15,245 nt of DNA from Acidimicrobiaceae bacterium (GTDB lineage: Bacteria > Actinomycetota > Acidimicrobiia > Acidimicrobiales > UBA8190): contig PKWD01000045.1 of NCBI GenBank assembly GCA_003131945.1, positions 20,651-35,895 of the forward strand. The letters run 5' to 3'. Shown here piece by piece: positions 1 to 6,856 of the stretch. Both the position numbers and the translations under genes were made by a program. The notes below the pieces were generated by a model, which saw only the letters and a program-made list of their open reading frames with translations, had not been told where the DNA came from and ran no database searches. Within the stretch, counting starts at the first letter, position 1; each line of letters opens with the position of its first letter.

Positions 1-802
1 CAAATCCACCGGCGCCGCCTCCGTTGGTCCCCAGACCGAGACCGCCGGCCAGGGCCCCGGCGGCCAGGGACAGCACGGCGGCGATGACCAACTTCGACAG
101 GATGAGCGCCACCAGAGTGTCGGCCAGGCGCCGGCACCAGTGGGACACGGCCGGCCACACGAGGGCGGCCAGGGCCAGGGGGAGGAACAGAGTGGCGACC
201 GAGACGGCGGCGGCGCGCACGACGAGCTCGAGCCAGAGGACGAGGGTGGCGATGGCGACGAGGAGGCCACCGATGAACACGACGAAGGCGGGAACGCCGG
301 GGTCGACGAGGACGCCGACCCCGACGAGGAAGCTCGAGACGGGGGAGAGGATGTTCGTGGTGTCCACTCCGCTGCTGGCGAGAACCTGGGCCGAAAGAGT
401 GTCGGTGACGGCCAGCGCCATCTGGACCAGCTCGACGGCGATACCGGTGAGGAGCAGGGCCAGCGGGAGCTGGACGAGAAACGTGCGAGCCAGCATCGCC
501 GCGCTCTGACGGTAGAGCGCCTGGATAGTGGCGCAGCAGACCATGGGGAGCACGAGGGCGGCGGACAGCGTGACCATGACCGACAGATGCGCCGAGAACC
601 ATTGCGAGGTCAGGTCGACGGTGGTGGTGGCCGACATGGCCCGGCCGACCTGGCCGAGGAGCCAGACGGCGCCCGACGCCACCCACTGGCCGGCGGCATC
701 GAAGACGGCGGAGAAGCCGACGCCGACGAGACTCGACACCACGTGACCGGCGGCACCGGTCACGGCCCCGGCCACCCCGGCTGCTCCGGCGCTCGCCGGC
801 AC
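1..802 (-). CDS. TrbL/VirB6-like conjugal transfer membrane protein (partial, runs off left edge)
   Basis: This is an open minus-strand frame with no stop down to base 1, giving 267 codons. The GTG chosen as start lies one base after the TGA of the gene upstream, so translation is probably coupled. The N-terminus is rich in Ala, Gly and Val. It is followed by several long hydrophobic segments, for example around residues 73-95 and 105-130, with WFSAHLSVM, YRQSAAMLARTFLVQLPLAL and later WLELVVRAAAVSVATLFLPL and SHWCRRLADTLVALILSK. This layout matches, from memory, the actinobacterial TrbL/VirB6-type inner-membrane channel subunit of conjugative type IV secretion systems found in integrative conjugative elements. 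The last visible part turns Gly-rich (GLGLGTNGGGAGG). The family call rests on remembered similarity, and the remainder of the operon lies outside the window. Strong + strand shadow frames here have a low-complexity Gly/Asp/Glu/Arg composition and were left out. Confidence 0.72.
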   Translation of the reverse strand, partial: MPASAGAAGVAGAVTGAAGHVVSSLVGVGFSAVFDAAGQWVASGAVWLLGQVGRAMSATTTVDLTSQWFSAHLSVMVTLSAALVLPMVCCATIQALYRQSAAMLARTFLVQLPLALLLTGIAVELVQMALAVTDTLSAQVLASSGVDTTNILSPVSSFLVGVGVLVDPGVPAFVVFIGGLLVAIATLVLWLELVVRAAAVSVATLFLPLALAALVWPAVSHWCRRLADTLVALILSKLVIAAVLSLAAGALAGGLGLGTNGGGAGGF

Positions 803-803
803 G

Positions 804-1088
804 TCAGTGCACGCCCTGTCCGGCGTGGAAGAAGAAGTTGATGATGGCCGGTGCGGCGCCGATCAACAACGCGGCGAGGCCGGCCACGAGGACGGTCTTG
901 CGACCGGTGAACGACTGCTGGTAGTTCTGCGAGTGCGAGCCGAGCGCCCACGTCGCGGCGCCGATCACCAACGCCACCAGGGCGCCGATCAGAGCCCAGC
1001 CCCCCAGCCCGTTGGTCAGGTGCTGGAGTACCTCGCCGCCGGGAAGGTTGGCCGGATCGGGGGTCAATGTCACGTCAGCCAGGAGCAT
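804..1088 (-). CDS. Small two-helix conjugation protein, DUF6112-like (pilin-like position)
   Basis: This 94-aa protein starts at the ATG at 1088 (MLLADVTLTPDPANLPGG). Two hydrophobic helices at about residues 32-50 and 65-86 flank a polar loop containing GSHSQNYQQSFTGRK, and the protein ends FFFHAGQGVH. The loop with SHSQNYQQS and a following Gly-Arg-Lys is what I remember of the actinobacterial DUF6112 proteins. Those sit just before TrbL-like genes in conjugative elements and resemble VirB2/TrbC in size and topology. A longer reading from a TTG at 1124 would add 12 residues. I reject it because that TTG is the first triplet of a well-formed -35 box and the -10 box lies between it and the ATG. 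This is the first gene of a minus-strand operon and is followed after one base by the TrbL-like gene. Its role as pilin or channel component is inferred from position and topology only. Confidence 0.7.
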   Translation of the reverse strand: MLLADVTLTPDPANLPGGEVLQHLTNGLGGWALIGALVALVIGAATWALGSHSQNYQQSFTGRKTVLVAGLAALLIGAAPAIINFFFHAGQGVH

Positions 1089-1095
1089 GCTCCGC

Positions 1096-1124
1096 ACCTT
1101 ACGGAACACGATTGGCCTTTTCAA
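1096..1124 (-). promoter_or_regulatory. Sigma70-type promoter of the conjugation operon, likely leaderless
   Basis: On the minus strand TTGAAA (1124-1119), a 17-base spacer and TAAGGT (1101-1096) form a good housekeeping-type promoter. Seven bases separate the -10 box from the ATG at 1088, so transcription would begin at or next to the start codon and give a leaderless mRNA. The -35 box is part of one of three TTTCA repeats, which suggests that the regulator binding there controls this promoter. Confidence 0.55.
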
Positions 1125-1143
1125 GATATTTCATGATGTTTCA
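1119..1143. promoter_or_regulatory. Three TTTCA direct repeats with exact 10-bp period (candidate OmpR-family operator)
   Basis: TTTCA occurs at 1119-1123, 1129-1133 and 1139-1143, each start exactly 10 bases from the next, in the control region between the conjugation operon and the histidine kinase gene. The second and third copies share TTTCAT. Tandem repeats spaced about one helical turn apart are typical binding sites for OmpR/PhoB-family regulators, and one is encoded by the downstream operon. The first copy is the reverse complement of most of the conjugation promoter's -35 box. Binding by the adjacent RegX3-like regulator is inference. Confidence 0.5.
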
Positions 1144-1274
1144 TACCCCGCCAATGCCTACCGGCTCCTTCTACCCTTCGGCCGAGGCGCCGACGGCCAT
1201 CACCCGAGCAGGACAAGGAGCAGGGCAAAAGGGCCGCACCGGGTGCCGGTCCCGGCCTGCCATGCTGGGGAGCA

Positions 1275-2558
1275 ATGGTTTTGGGAGCGATGGAGGGTGC
1301 GACCGGGGGGATCTCGGACTCCGTCGCCCTCGTCGGGTTCGTCGTTCTCGCCGTCCTGGCCGTGGCCGGGATCGTGGTGGCCACCGTCCTCGGCCGGCGG
1401 TCAGGGCGCACCTCGCTGGAGCAACGCCTGTCAGCCCTGGCCACCCGCCTCGGGGTCGAGACCCCGCAAGAGGACCCGGCCGGAGTCGAGCCGGCCCTGC
1501 ACCACCTCGAGCAGGTCACCGACCGCGCCGCCGAGGCCGTGGCCGAATCGTCGGCCGACGCCATCCGTCTGCGCCATGCCCTCGACACGCTCCCCCAGGG
1601 CGTCATCGTCTGCGAGGAGAACGGGGAGGTCGTGTTCAGAAACGCCCGCGCCGTCGGCCTCATGGGTGGCCGTCACGGTGACGCGCTGGCGGCGACGGCC
1701 GTCGTCGAACTTTTGGCCGACGCCTGGAAGATCGGGGCGGCGGACAAGACGCTCGACCTCTACGGACCGCCGCGCCGGACGTTGGCCGTCCGCACCCAGC
1801 TGATCGACGACGGTCGGCGCACGCTGGGCGTCATCGCCGTCATCGAAGACATCTCCGAGCGGCGCCGTCTGGAGGAGATCCGCCGCGACTTCGTGGCCAA
1901 CGTGAGCCACGAGTTGAAGACTCCGATGGGCGCTCTCGGACTGCTGGCCGAAACCCTGGTGGCCGAGACCGATCCCACCGTGGCCCAGCGCCTGGCCAGC
2001 CGGATCCACACCGAGGCGTTCCGGGTGAGCCGGATCATCGACGACCTCCTCGACCTGTCGCGCATCGAGTCGGAGGAGGCACCGCCGCGCGAGCCGGTGT
2101 TGGTCAACCTGCTCATGGCCGAAGCCGTCGAACGGATGCGGGCGGCGGCCGAGCAGCGGGACGTGAAGATCGAGATGGCCGAGCCGACCCCCCCGATGGC
2201 CGTGCTCGGTGACCGGCGGCAACTGGTGTCGGCGCTGTACAACCTCCTCGAGAACGCGGTGAAGTTCTCTTACGACGGCAATACGGTCAGCTTCACCGGC
2301 ACCGTGGGCGACGGGGAGGTGACCCTCGAGGTCGAGGACCACGGGGTCGGCATCCCCGCGCGCGACCTCGATCGCATCTTCGAGCGCTTCTACCGCGTCG
2401 ACCAGGGCCGAAGCCGGACAACGGGCGGTACCGGACTGGGGCTGTCTATCGTGCGACACGTGGCCGCCAACCACCAGGCCCGCATCGAGGTCGAATCACG
2501 CGAGGGCGAAGGTTCGACGTTCCGGCTCATCCTCCCCACCCAGTCCGAGGTGGCCTGA
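1275..2558 (+). CDS. senX3: SenX3/PhoR-like sensor histidine kinase
   Basis: This 427-aa membrane-bound kinase has a single N-terminal helix (about residues 16-39) followed by a charged linker. A PAS-like domain (about 98-195) opens with RHALDTLPQGVIVCEENGEV, and a HisKA domain carries the phosphoacceptor His212 in VSHELKTP. The HATPase domain shows the N box NLLENAVKFS (323-332), the G1 box DHGVGIP (355-361) and the G2 box GGTGLGL (384-390). One helix, PAS, HisKA and HATPase is the SenX3 layout; in mycobacteria SenX3 with RegX3 responds to phosphate supply, though no phoU or pst gene is visible here. The start is an ATG preceded by GGGGAG; an ATG five codons later at 1290 is also possible. 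The response regulator gene follows after 4 bases. In the stretch I read (about 1380-1600) alanine is encoded almost only by GCC, and GC is about 70-75%, higher than further right. Confidence 0.88.
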   Translation: MVLGAMEGATGGISDSVALVGFVVLAVLAVAGIVVATVLGRRSGRTSLEQRLSALATRLGVETPQEDPAGVEPALHHLEQVTDRAAEAVAESSADAIRLRHALDTLPQGVIVCEENGEVVFRNARAVGLMGGRHGDALAATAVVELLADAWKIGAADKTLDLYGPPRRTLAVRTQLIDDGRRTLGVIAVIEDISERRRLEEIRRDFVANVSHELKTPMGALGLLAETLVAETDPTVAQRLASRIHTEAFRVSRIIDDLLDLSRIESEEAPPREPVLVNLLMAEAVERMRAAAEQRDVKIEMAEPTPPMAVLGDRRQLVSALYNLLENAVKFSYDGNTVSFTGTVGDGEVTLEVEDHGVGIPARDLDRIFERFYRVDQGRSRTTGGTGLGLSIVRHVAANHQARIEVESREGEGSTFRLILPTQSEVA

Positions 2559-2562
2559 GCCC

Positions 2563-3279
2563 GTGTCCGACACGACGGATTCGACCAGGATCAACGTGCT
2601 GCTGGCGGAGGACGAGGAGTCGTTCGTCGACGCCCTGGCCATCGGCCTGGCGCGTGAGGGCTTCGACGTGAGCGTCGCCCGCGACGGTAACGAGGCCCTC
2701 GAGATGTTCGATCGGATCGAGCCCGATCTCGTCCTTCTCGACATCATGTTGCCCAAGCTGTCGGGCATCGACGTCTGCCGGGCCATCCGGTCGCGGTCGT
2801 CGGTTCCCATCATCATGGTCACGGCCAAGGGCACCGAGATCGACACGGTCGTCGCGCTCGAGGTCGGCGCGGACGACTACGTCACCAAGCCGTATCGCCT
2901 ACGAGAACTGGTAGCGCGCATCCGCGCGGTGCTTCGCCGACGGCGCGGCGACGATCAAGAGGACATTGACGAAGAGATCGTGCGAGGCAACATCCGTATG
3001 GACATTGACGCCCGTCGTTGCTTCGTCGACGGCGACGAGATCAAACTTCGCAAGAAGGAGTTCGCGCTCCTTCGACTGTTGCTCGAGAATCCCGGTCGAG
3101 TGCTCACCCGCGATGTCCTCATCGACCGGGTCTGGGGCAACGACTACGTGGGCGACACCAAGACCCTCGACGTGCACATCAAGCGCTTGCGAACCCTGAT
3201 CGAGGATGAACCCAAGAGTCCCACGCACATCACGACCGTGCGCGGCGTGGGCTACCGCTACGAGCTCACGAAGCCTTAG
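2563..3279 (+). CDS. regX3: RegX3/PhoB-like response regulator (OmpR family)
   Basis: This 238-aa protein starts at a GTG 4 bases after the kinase stop. The receiver domain (about 10-125) has the acidic pair Glu16/Asp17, phosphoacceptor Asp60 in LVLLDIMLP, Thr87 and Lys109 in YVTKPY. An OmpR-type winged-helix DNA-binding domain (about 138-236) includes LRKKEFALLRLLLENPG, the recognition-helix region TKTLDVHIKRLR and the wing TTVRGVGYRYE. The cytoplasmic regulator is presumably phosphorylated by the adjacent kinase. RegX3 controls phosphate-starvation genes in mycobacteria; the target set here is unknown, but the TTTCA repeats upstream of the kinase are a plausible site. GC content and codon choice drop near 2885-2950, between the receiver and DNA-binding domains, although the frame is unbroken. 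The 3' end overlaps serS, on the other strand, by 14 bases. Confidence 0.9.
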   Translation: MSDTTDSTRINVLLAEDEESFVDALAIGLAREGFDVSVARDGNEALEMFDRIEPDLVLLDIMLPKLSGIDVCRAIRSRSSVPIIMVTAKGTEIDTVVALEVGADDYVTKPYRLRELVARIRAVLRRRRGDDQEDIDEEIVRGNIRMDIDARRCFVDGDEIKLRKKEFALLRLLLENPGRVLTRDVLIDRVWGNDYVGDTKTLDVHIKRLRTLIEDEPKSPTHITTVRGVGYRYELTKP

Positions 3280-4573
3280 GGCGAATCGTTCTCTCGCCGC
3301 CCATGTACGGCGCGAGCACGTCGGGCAACACGACCGATCCGTCGGCCTGACGGTAGGTCTCCACCAGAGCCGCCCACATACGGGGCCACGCCAGCGCTGA
3401 GCCGTTGACGGTGTGCACCAGGGCCGTCGTGCCGTTACTGGTTCGATAGCGCACGTTGGCCCGGCGAGATTGGAAGTCACGGAACCAACTCACCGACGAC
3501 ACCTCCAGCCAGCGATCGACGCCGGGGCTGAACACTTCGAGGTCGATCGTGTACGCCGAGGCGGTGCCCAAGTCACCGGTGCAGAGATTCAATAGTCGAT
3601 AAGTCAGGCCGAGGGCCTGCAAGAGCTCCTCGGCGCGTCGCAAGATGTCGGCGTGAGCCTCGTCAGCTTGGCCCGGTGTGCAGTACGCGAAGAGTTCGAC
3701 CTTGTCGAACTCGTGCACACGCAGCAGTCCCCGGGTGTCTCGTCCCGCGGCGCCCGCTTCGCGGCGAAAGCACGCCGTCTGAGCGGTGAGGCGAATGGGC
3801 AATGCCGCTTCGTCGAGAATCTCGCCGCGGTGCAGTGAGGTCAGGGGGACTTCGCCAGTGGGAATGGCCCACAGACCGTCGCGTTCGATGGCGTACATGT
3901 CGTCGAGTGATTTGGGTAAGTGACCCGTCGACACCATGGTCTCGCTCAAGGCGAAGCTCGGCGGGTGGATCTCTTCGTAGTCACTCGCGTGGCGATCGAG
4001 CGCGAAGGATCCGAGAGCGCGTACCAAGCGTGAACCCGCGCCTCGATAGAGCGCGAACATCGAGCCCGCCAGCTTGGCGCCCGACTCCATGTCCAAGATG
4101 CCGAGCTGGGTGCCGATCTCCCAGTGAGGAACGCGTTGATGATCGGCGTAGGTGGGAAAAGGCGCACCTTGATCCATCCCGACCCACCAACGACGAAGTT
4201 CGACGTTGTCATTTTCATCGAGTCCGTCCGGGACCTTGGGGTCGGGAACGTTAGGAATCATTAGTACAAGGTCACGAAGCGCCGCCGCCACGACGTCAGT
4301 CGATTCGCTCGCCACGCGCTCTTGGTCACCGAGCCCTCGGCTCGTCAGGGCGAGCGTCTCGGCCGTGGCGGCGTCCTTGTTGCGGCGAGCCTCGCCCACC
4401 TGGCGCGAGAGATCCTTCACCCGGGCACGCAGACCTTCCGCCTCTTGTAGAAGTCGCCGGTGCTCGACGTCAAGCGCCAAGATCTCGTCCATCGTGGCCA
4501 ACGAGACGCCACGGCGCGCCAAGGCTGCCTTGACGGTGTCGGGCTCGCGGCGTAGCTCAACGAGGTCAATCAT
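3266..4573 (-). CDS. serS: Seryl-tRNA synthetase
   Basis: This 435-aa class II aminoacyl-tRNA synthetase charges tRNA-Ser and is of normal family length. Residues 1-100 form the N-terminal coiled-coil arm that grips the long variable arm of tRNA-Ser (MIDLVELRREPDTVKAAL, then a charged helical hairpin). The catalytic domain follows, with TGEVPLTSLH at 239-248, motif 2 FRREAGAAGRDTRGLLRVHEF from 269, the CTGDLG and DLEVFSPG region (331-351), and motif 3 with Arg398 followed by ETYRQADGSVVLPDVLAPYM. NGSALA replaces the more usual NGSGLA before motif 3, a conservative change. The start is the ATG at 4573, six bases after a TAGGCT -10-like box, which suggests a leaderless mRNA. The 3' end overlaps the response regulator gene convergently by 14 bases. 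It is an ordinary single-copy housekeeping gene. Confidence 0.97.
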   Translation of the reverse strand: MIDLVELRREPDTVKAALARRGVSLATMDEILALDVEHRRLLQEAEGLRARVKDLSRQVGEARRNKDAATAETLALTSRGLGDQERVASESTDVVAAALRDLVLMIPNVPDPKVPDGLDENDNVELRRWWVGMDQGAPFPTYADHQRVPHWEIGTQLGILDMESGAKLAGSMFALYRGAGSRLVRALGSFALDRHASDYEEIHPPSFALSETMVSTGHLPKSLDDMYAIERDGLWAIPTGEVPLTSLHRGEILDEAALPIRLTAQTACFRREAGAAGRDTRGLLRVHEFDKVELFAYCTPGQADEAHADILRRAEELLQALGLTYRLLNLCTGDLGTASAYTIDLEVFSPGVDRWLEVSSVSWFRDFQSRRANVRYRTSNGTTALVHTVNGSALAWPRMWAALVETYRQADGSVVLPDVLAPYMGGERTIRPKAS

Positions 4574-4579
4574 GCGCCA

Positions 4580-4585
4580 AGCCTA
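4580..4585 (-). promoter_or_regulatory. -10 element of serS (TAGGCT, leaderless spacing)
   Basis: TAGGCT on the minus strand lies 6 bases before the serS ATG. The same hexamer at the same distance precedes the ctaA start. No convincing -35 hexamer is visible 16-18 bases upstream, which is common for actinobacterial promoters. Confidence 0.4.
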
Positions 4586-4618
4586 TCGAGACACGCTCAA
4601 CGGGTTCTTGGAACCGTC

Positions 4619-4624
4619 TAGGTT
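4619..4624 (+). promoter_or_regulatory. -10 element of the ABC exporter operon (TAGGTT)
   Basis: TAGGTT ends 8 bases before the ATG at 4633, so transcription would start at about the initiation codon. No clear Shine-Dalgarno sequence lies in the 8 bases between. The divergent serS promoter shares this 59-base intergenic region. Confidence 0.4.
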
Positions 4625-4632
4625 CGTTAGGC

Positions 4633-5544
4633 ATGAGTTACGCCGTCGACGTCAACCATCTGGAGGTCTCCTTCGATACGTTGCGCGCCGTGGACGACGT
4701 GACGCTGAACGTGAACTACGGCGAAGTGGTCGCGCTGCTCGGGCCCAACGGCGCCGGCAAGACGACCGTCGTCGAGACCCTGCTCGGCTTTCGTGCGCCC
4801 CATGCGGGCACCGTTCATCTTCATGGTCTGAACCCGCGACGTGATCACCGTGAAGTTGTCGTGCGCACCGGCGCCCTGCTCCAACGAGGTGGGGTGTGGG
4901 CGCCGATGACGCCGCGCGACGTGCTGCGACTTACCTCGTCGTACTACGACGCACCGCGTGACACCAATGAACTGCTGGGGTTGCTCGACCTCGAACAGTG
5001 CGCAAGAACGCCGTGGCGGCGCCTCAGCGGAGGCGAACAGCAACGTACGTTGCTGGCCCTTTCCCTGCTCGGGCGTCCGCGCGCGCTCGTGCTCGACGAG
5101 CCCACGACGGGCGTCGATCCCGAAGGTCGCCAAGCCATTCGCGATCTCATCAGCTCCGAGCGCGAGCGCGGGTGCGCCCTCTTTCTCACCACTCACGAAC
5201 TGAATGAGGCAGAACGCTTGGCCGATCGGCTGGTCGTCATGCACCAGGGCCGCGTCGTCGCTCAGGGCACGCTCGATGAACTCGCGGGTTCGCCCGAGAT
5301 GATCATCGAAGCATCGGGGTCCGTTGACCCGACCGCTCTCGCTCGATTATTGAACTGTGAGGTAACACCCGACGGCGCCGGACTCCTTCACTGTGCGCTC
5401 GCGTCGTCGCCCGAGCGAATTGCGCTCGTGACAAACTATCTTTCGAGCGTCGGCCTCTCGTTGGTTTCACTTCGAACACGAGCGTCGCTAGAAGAGCGCT
5501 ACCTCGAACTCATTGCCGATGAACGAAGCGACGCGCGACCGTGA
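4633..5544 (+). CDS. ABC exporter ATP-binding subunit (DrrA/CcmA-type), linked to haem A genes
   Basis: This is a 303-aa cytoplasmic ATPase of the ABC-2 exporter type. Visible motifs are Walker A GPNGAGKT (37-44), Q-loop Gln84, signature LSGGE (131-135), Walker B ALVLDE (151-156) with catalytic Glu156, D-loop around 160-164 and switch His188 in TTHE. The last ~90 residues form the C-terminal extension usual in DrrA-like proteins. The permease gene follows with a 4-base GTGA overlap, so the two form one transporter. Mycobacteria carry a similar ATPase-permease pair (Rv1458c-Rv1457c) beside the CtaA-like gene Rv1456c, and this window repeats that neighbourhood, so a role in haem A or oxidase biogenesis is a reasonable inference. 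Annotation as a multidrug exporter would rest on family resemblance alone. The substrate is not readable from the sequence. Confidence 0.88.
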   Translation: MSYAVDVNHLEVSFDTLRAVDDVTLNVNYGEVVALLGPNGAGKTTVVETLLGFRAPHAGTVHLHGLNPRRDHREVVVRTGALLQRGGVWAPMTPRDVLRLTSSYYDAPRDTNELLGLLDLEQCARTPWRRLSGGEQQRTLLALSLLGRPRALVLDEPTTGVDPEGRQAIRDLISSERERGCALFLTTHELNEAERLADRLVVMHQGRVVAQGTLDELAGSPEMIIEASGSVDPTALARLLNCEVTPDGAGLLHCALASSPERIALVTNYLSSVGLSLVSLRTRASLEERYLELIADERSDARP

Positions 5545-6272
5545 GCGCGTGGTGGGCACAGACCCGCGCCGAGGTCGCCATGACCATTCGCCGCGGCGAG
5601 ACGTTGTTGGTGACCATTGGCATTCCGGTGCTCTTGCTCGTGTTTTTCTCGTTGACCCACGTCACCGCCTCGCCCGCACAACATCGCGTCGACTTCATCG
5701 CACCCGGGATCTTGGCGCTCTGTGTGCTCTCGACCTCACTGGTGGCCCTTTCGATCTCCACCGGCTTTGAGCGTGCCTCAGGTGTACTGCGACGCTTGTT
5801 CGTCACGCCCCTAGGGCGCCGACGTCTCATCGGCGCCAAAGTGGCCGGGGTTCTTGTTACCGAAGTGCTGCAAGTGATTGTTCTCTCGATCGTCGCGCTG
5901 TTGTTGGGGTGGCATCCCCACGGAGGTGTCATGGGCGCCCTCGAGGTGACTCTGGCGCTGGTGCTGGGTTCAGCAGGCTTGGCCGGTATCGGCCTCGCGC
6001 TCGCCGGATGGCTTCGCGCGGAAATCAACCTGGCCGTGACCAACGGCCTCTATCTCGTGTTACTGCTGCTCTCGGGCATTGTGGTGCCTCTGACGTCGTT
6101 GCCGTCGCTGGTTCGAAGGATCGTGATCTGTTTGCCGTCGGGAGCGATGGGCGAAGCCCTCCATCGGGTCCTCGGACACGGGTTGCGGCCCAGCGGTGCC
6201 GACTGGCTCTCGCTCGCGCTGTGGGCCGTCGCGGCGCCACTCCTCGCGTCACGAACGTTTCGAGTGGACTAA
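5541..6272 (+). CDS. ABC-2 type exporter permease subunit
   Basis: This is a 243-aa integral membrane protein starting at a GTG that overlaps the ATPase stop codon. About six hydrophobic segments are visible: near residues 22-40 (LLVTIGIPVLLLVFFSL), 50-70, 101-122, 130-156, 165-185 and 218-236. This is the usual ABC-2 permease topology. The segment ERASGVLRRLFVTPLGRRRLIGAK (about 78-101) is the characteristic cytoplasmic loop of ABC-2 proteins that contacts the ATPase. It is the second and last gene of the transporter operon; its stop overlaps the stop of the convergent TlpA-like gene by four bases. Relatives in mycobacteria sit next to ctaA. The transported compound is unknown. Confidence 0.85.
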   Translation: MSAWWAQTRAEVAMTIRRGETLLVTIGIPVLLLVFFSLTHVTASPAQHRVDFIAPGILALCVLSTSLVALSISTGFERASGVLRRLFVTPLGRRRLIGAKVAGVLVTEVLQVIVLSIVALLLGWHPHGGVMGALEVTLALVLGSAGLAGIGLALAGWLRAEINLAVTNGLYLVLLLLSGIVVPLTSLPSLVRRIVICLPSGAMGEALHRVLGHGLRPSGADWLSLALWAVAAPLLASRTFRVD

Positions 6273-6856
6273 GTCGCCTCGAGGTTCTTGATACCTTCGG
6301 CCAGTTGCTTGACGGGGATGGCGCCAAAGTAGACCTGGGTGACGACACCCTTCGCGTTAAGAAAGACGGTCTCGGGAACGGTGAGGAATGAAAAGTCACC
6401 GCTGGTCACGTCACCATTGGCGTCAAAGGCCACCGGGAAGGTCACGCCGTCTTTCTCCACAAAGGCCCGTGCGGCAGCGCGCTCGTCGTTGGCGTCCATG
6501 CCGAGAACTTCGACCGTACTCGACGCGTTGGTTCGCAGGTACGCGGCGACTTTGGGCATCTCGCTCTTACAGGGTCCGCACCAACTTGCGAAGAAGATCA
6601 ACACGCTGGCGCGACCCGACGTCCACGGCGCGGACACCGTGCCGCCGTTCAGACCACCCAACGTGAAACTCTTTATGTGAGTACCGACCAGTGCCGACGG
6701 CGGTGCCTCGTTGTTTGGTGTCGCCTTGCCGCCCGTGAGCACCGACACGACGGTGATCAACGCAATGGCGACCACGGCTCCCAGGCCCAGCGACACGAAC
6801 ATCATCGGAGACGGCCGTCCCCTGGGACTCTTAGTGGTGTCGGACAAGTACGTCAA
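6269..6856 (-). CDS. Membrane-anchored TlpA/ResA-family thiol-disulfide oxidoreductase
   Basis: This protein of up to 195 aa has an N-terminal membrane anchor (about residues 19-41) and an extracytoplasmic thioredoxin fold. The redox motif is WCGPC (Cys93, Cys96) in IFFASWCGPCKSEMPK, and the cis-proline is Pro161 in LTVPETVFL. TlpA/ResA proteins reduce disulfides in apocytochrome c or copper-site cysteines of cytochrome oxidase subunit II. Its place directly after ctaB, with overlapping ends, supports such a role. The start is uncertain: a TTG at 6856 overlaps the ctaB 3' end by 26 bases, a second TTG is at 6847, and tandem ATGs at 6805 and 6802 would still keep the whole anchor. I see no strong ribosome-binding site for any of them. 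Numbering here uses the longest form. Confidence 0.82.
   Translation of the reverse strand: MTYLSDTTKSPRGRPSPMMFVSLGLGAVVAIALITVVSVLTGGKATPNNEAPPSALVGTHIKSFTLGGLNGGTVSAPWTSGRASVLIFFASWCGPCKSEMPKVAAYLRTNASSTVEVLGMDANDERAAARAFVEKDGVTFPVAFDANGDVTSGDFSFLTVPETVFLNAKGVVTQVYFGAIPVKQLAEGIKNLEAT

Noticed and set aside
140..841. Long + strand frame of 233 codons
   Set aside because: Gly/Asp/Glu/His/Arg-rich low-complexity translation with no fold; it is the antisense of the TrbL-like gene, whose minus-strand translation has clear membrane segments.
1431..2474. Long minus-strand frame of 347 codons opposite the kinase
   Set aside because: Composition typical of antisense to high-GC DNA; the kinase on the plus strand has every expected motif.
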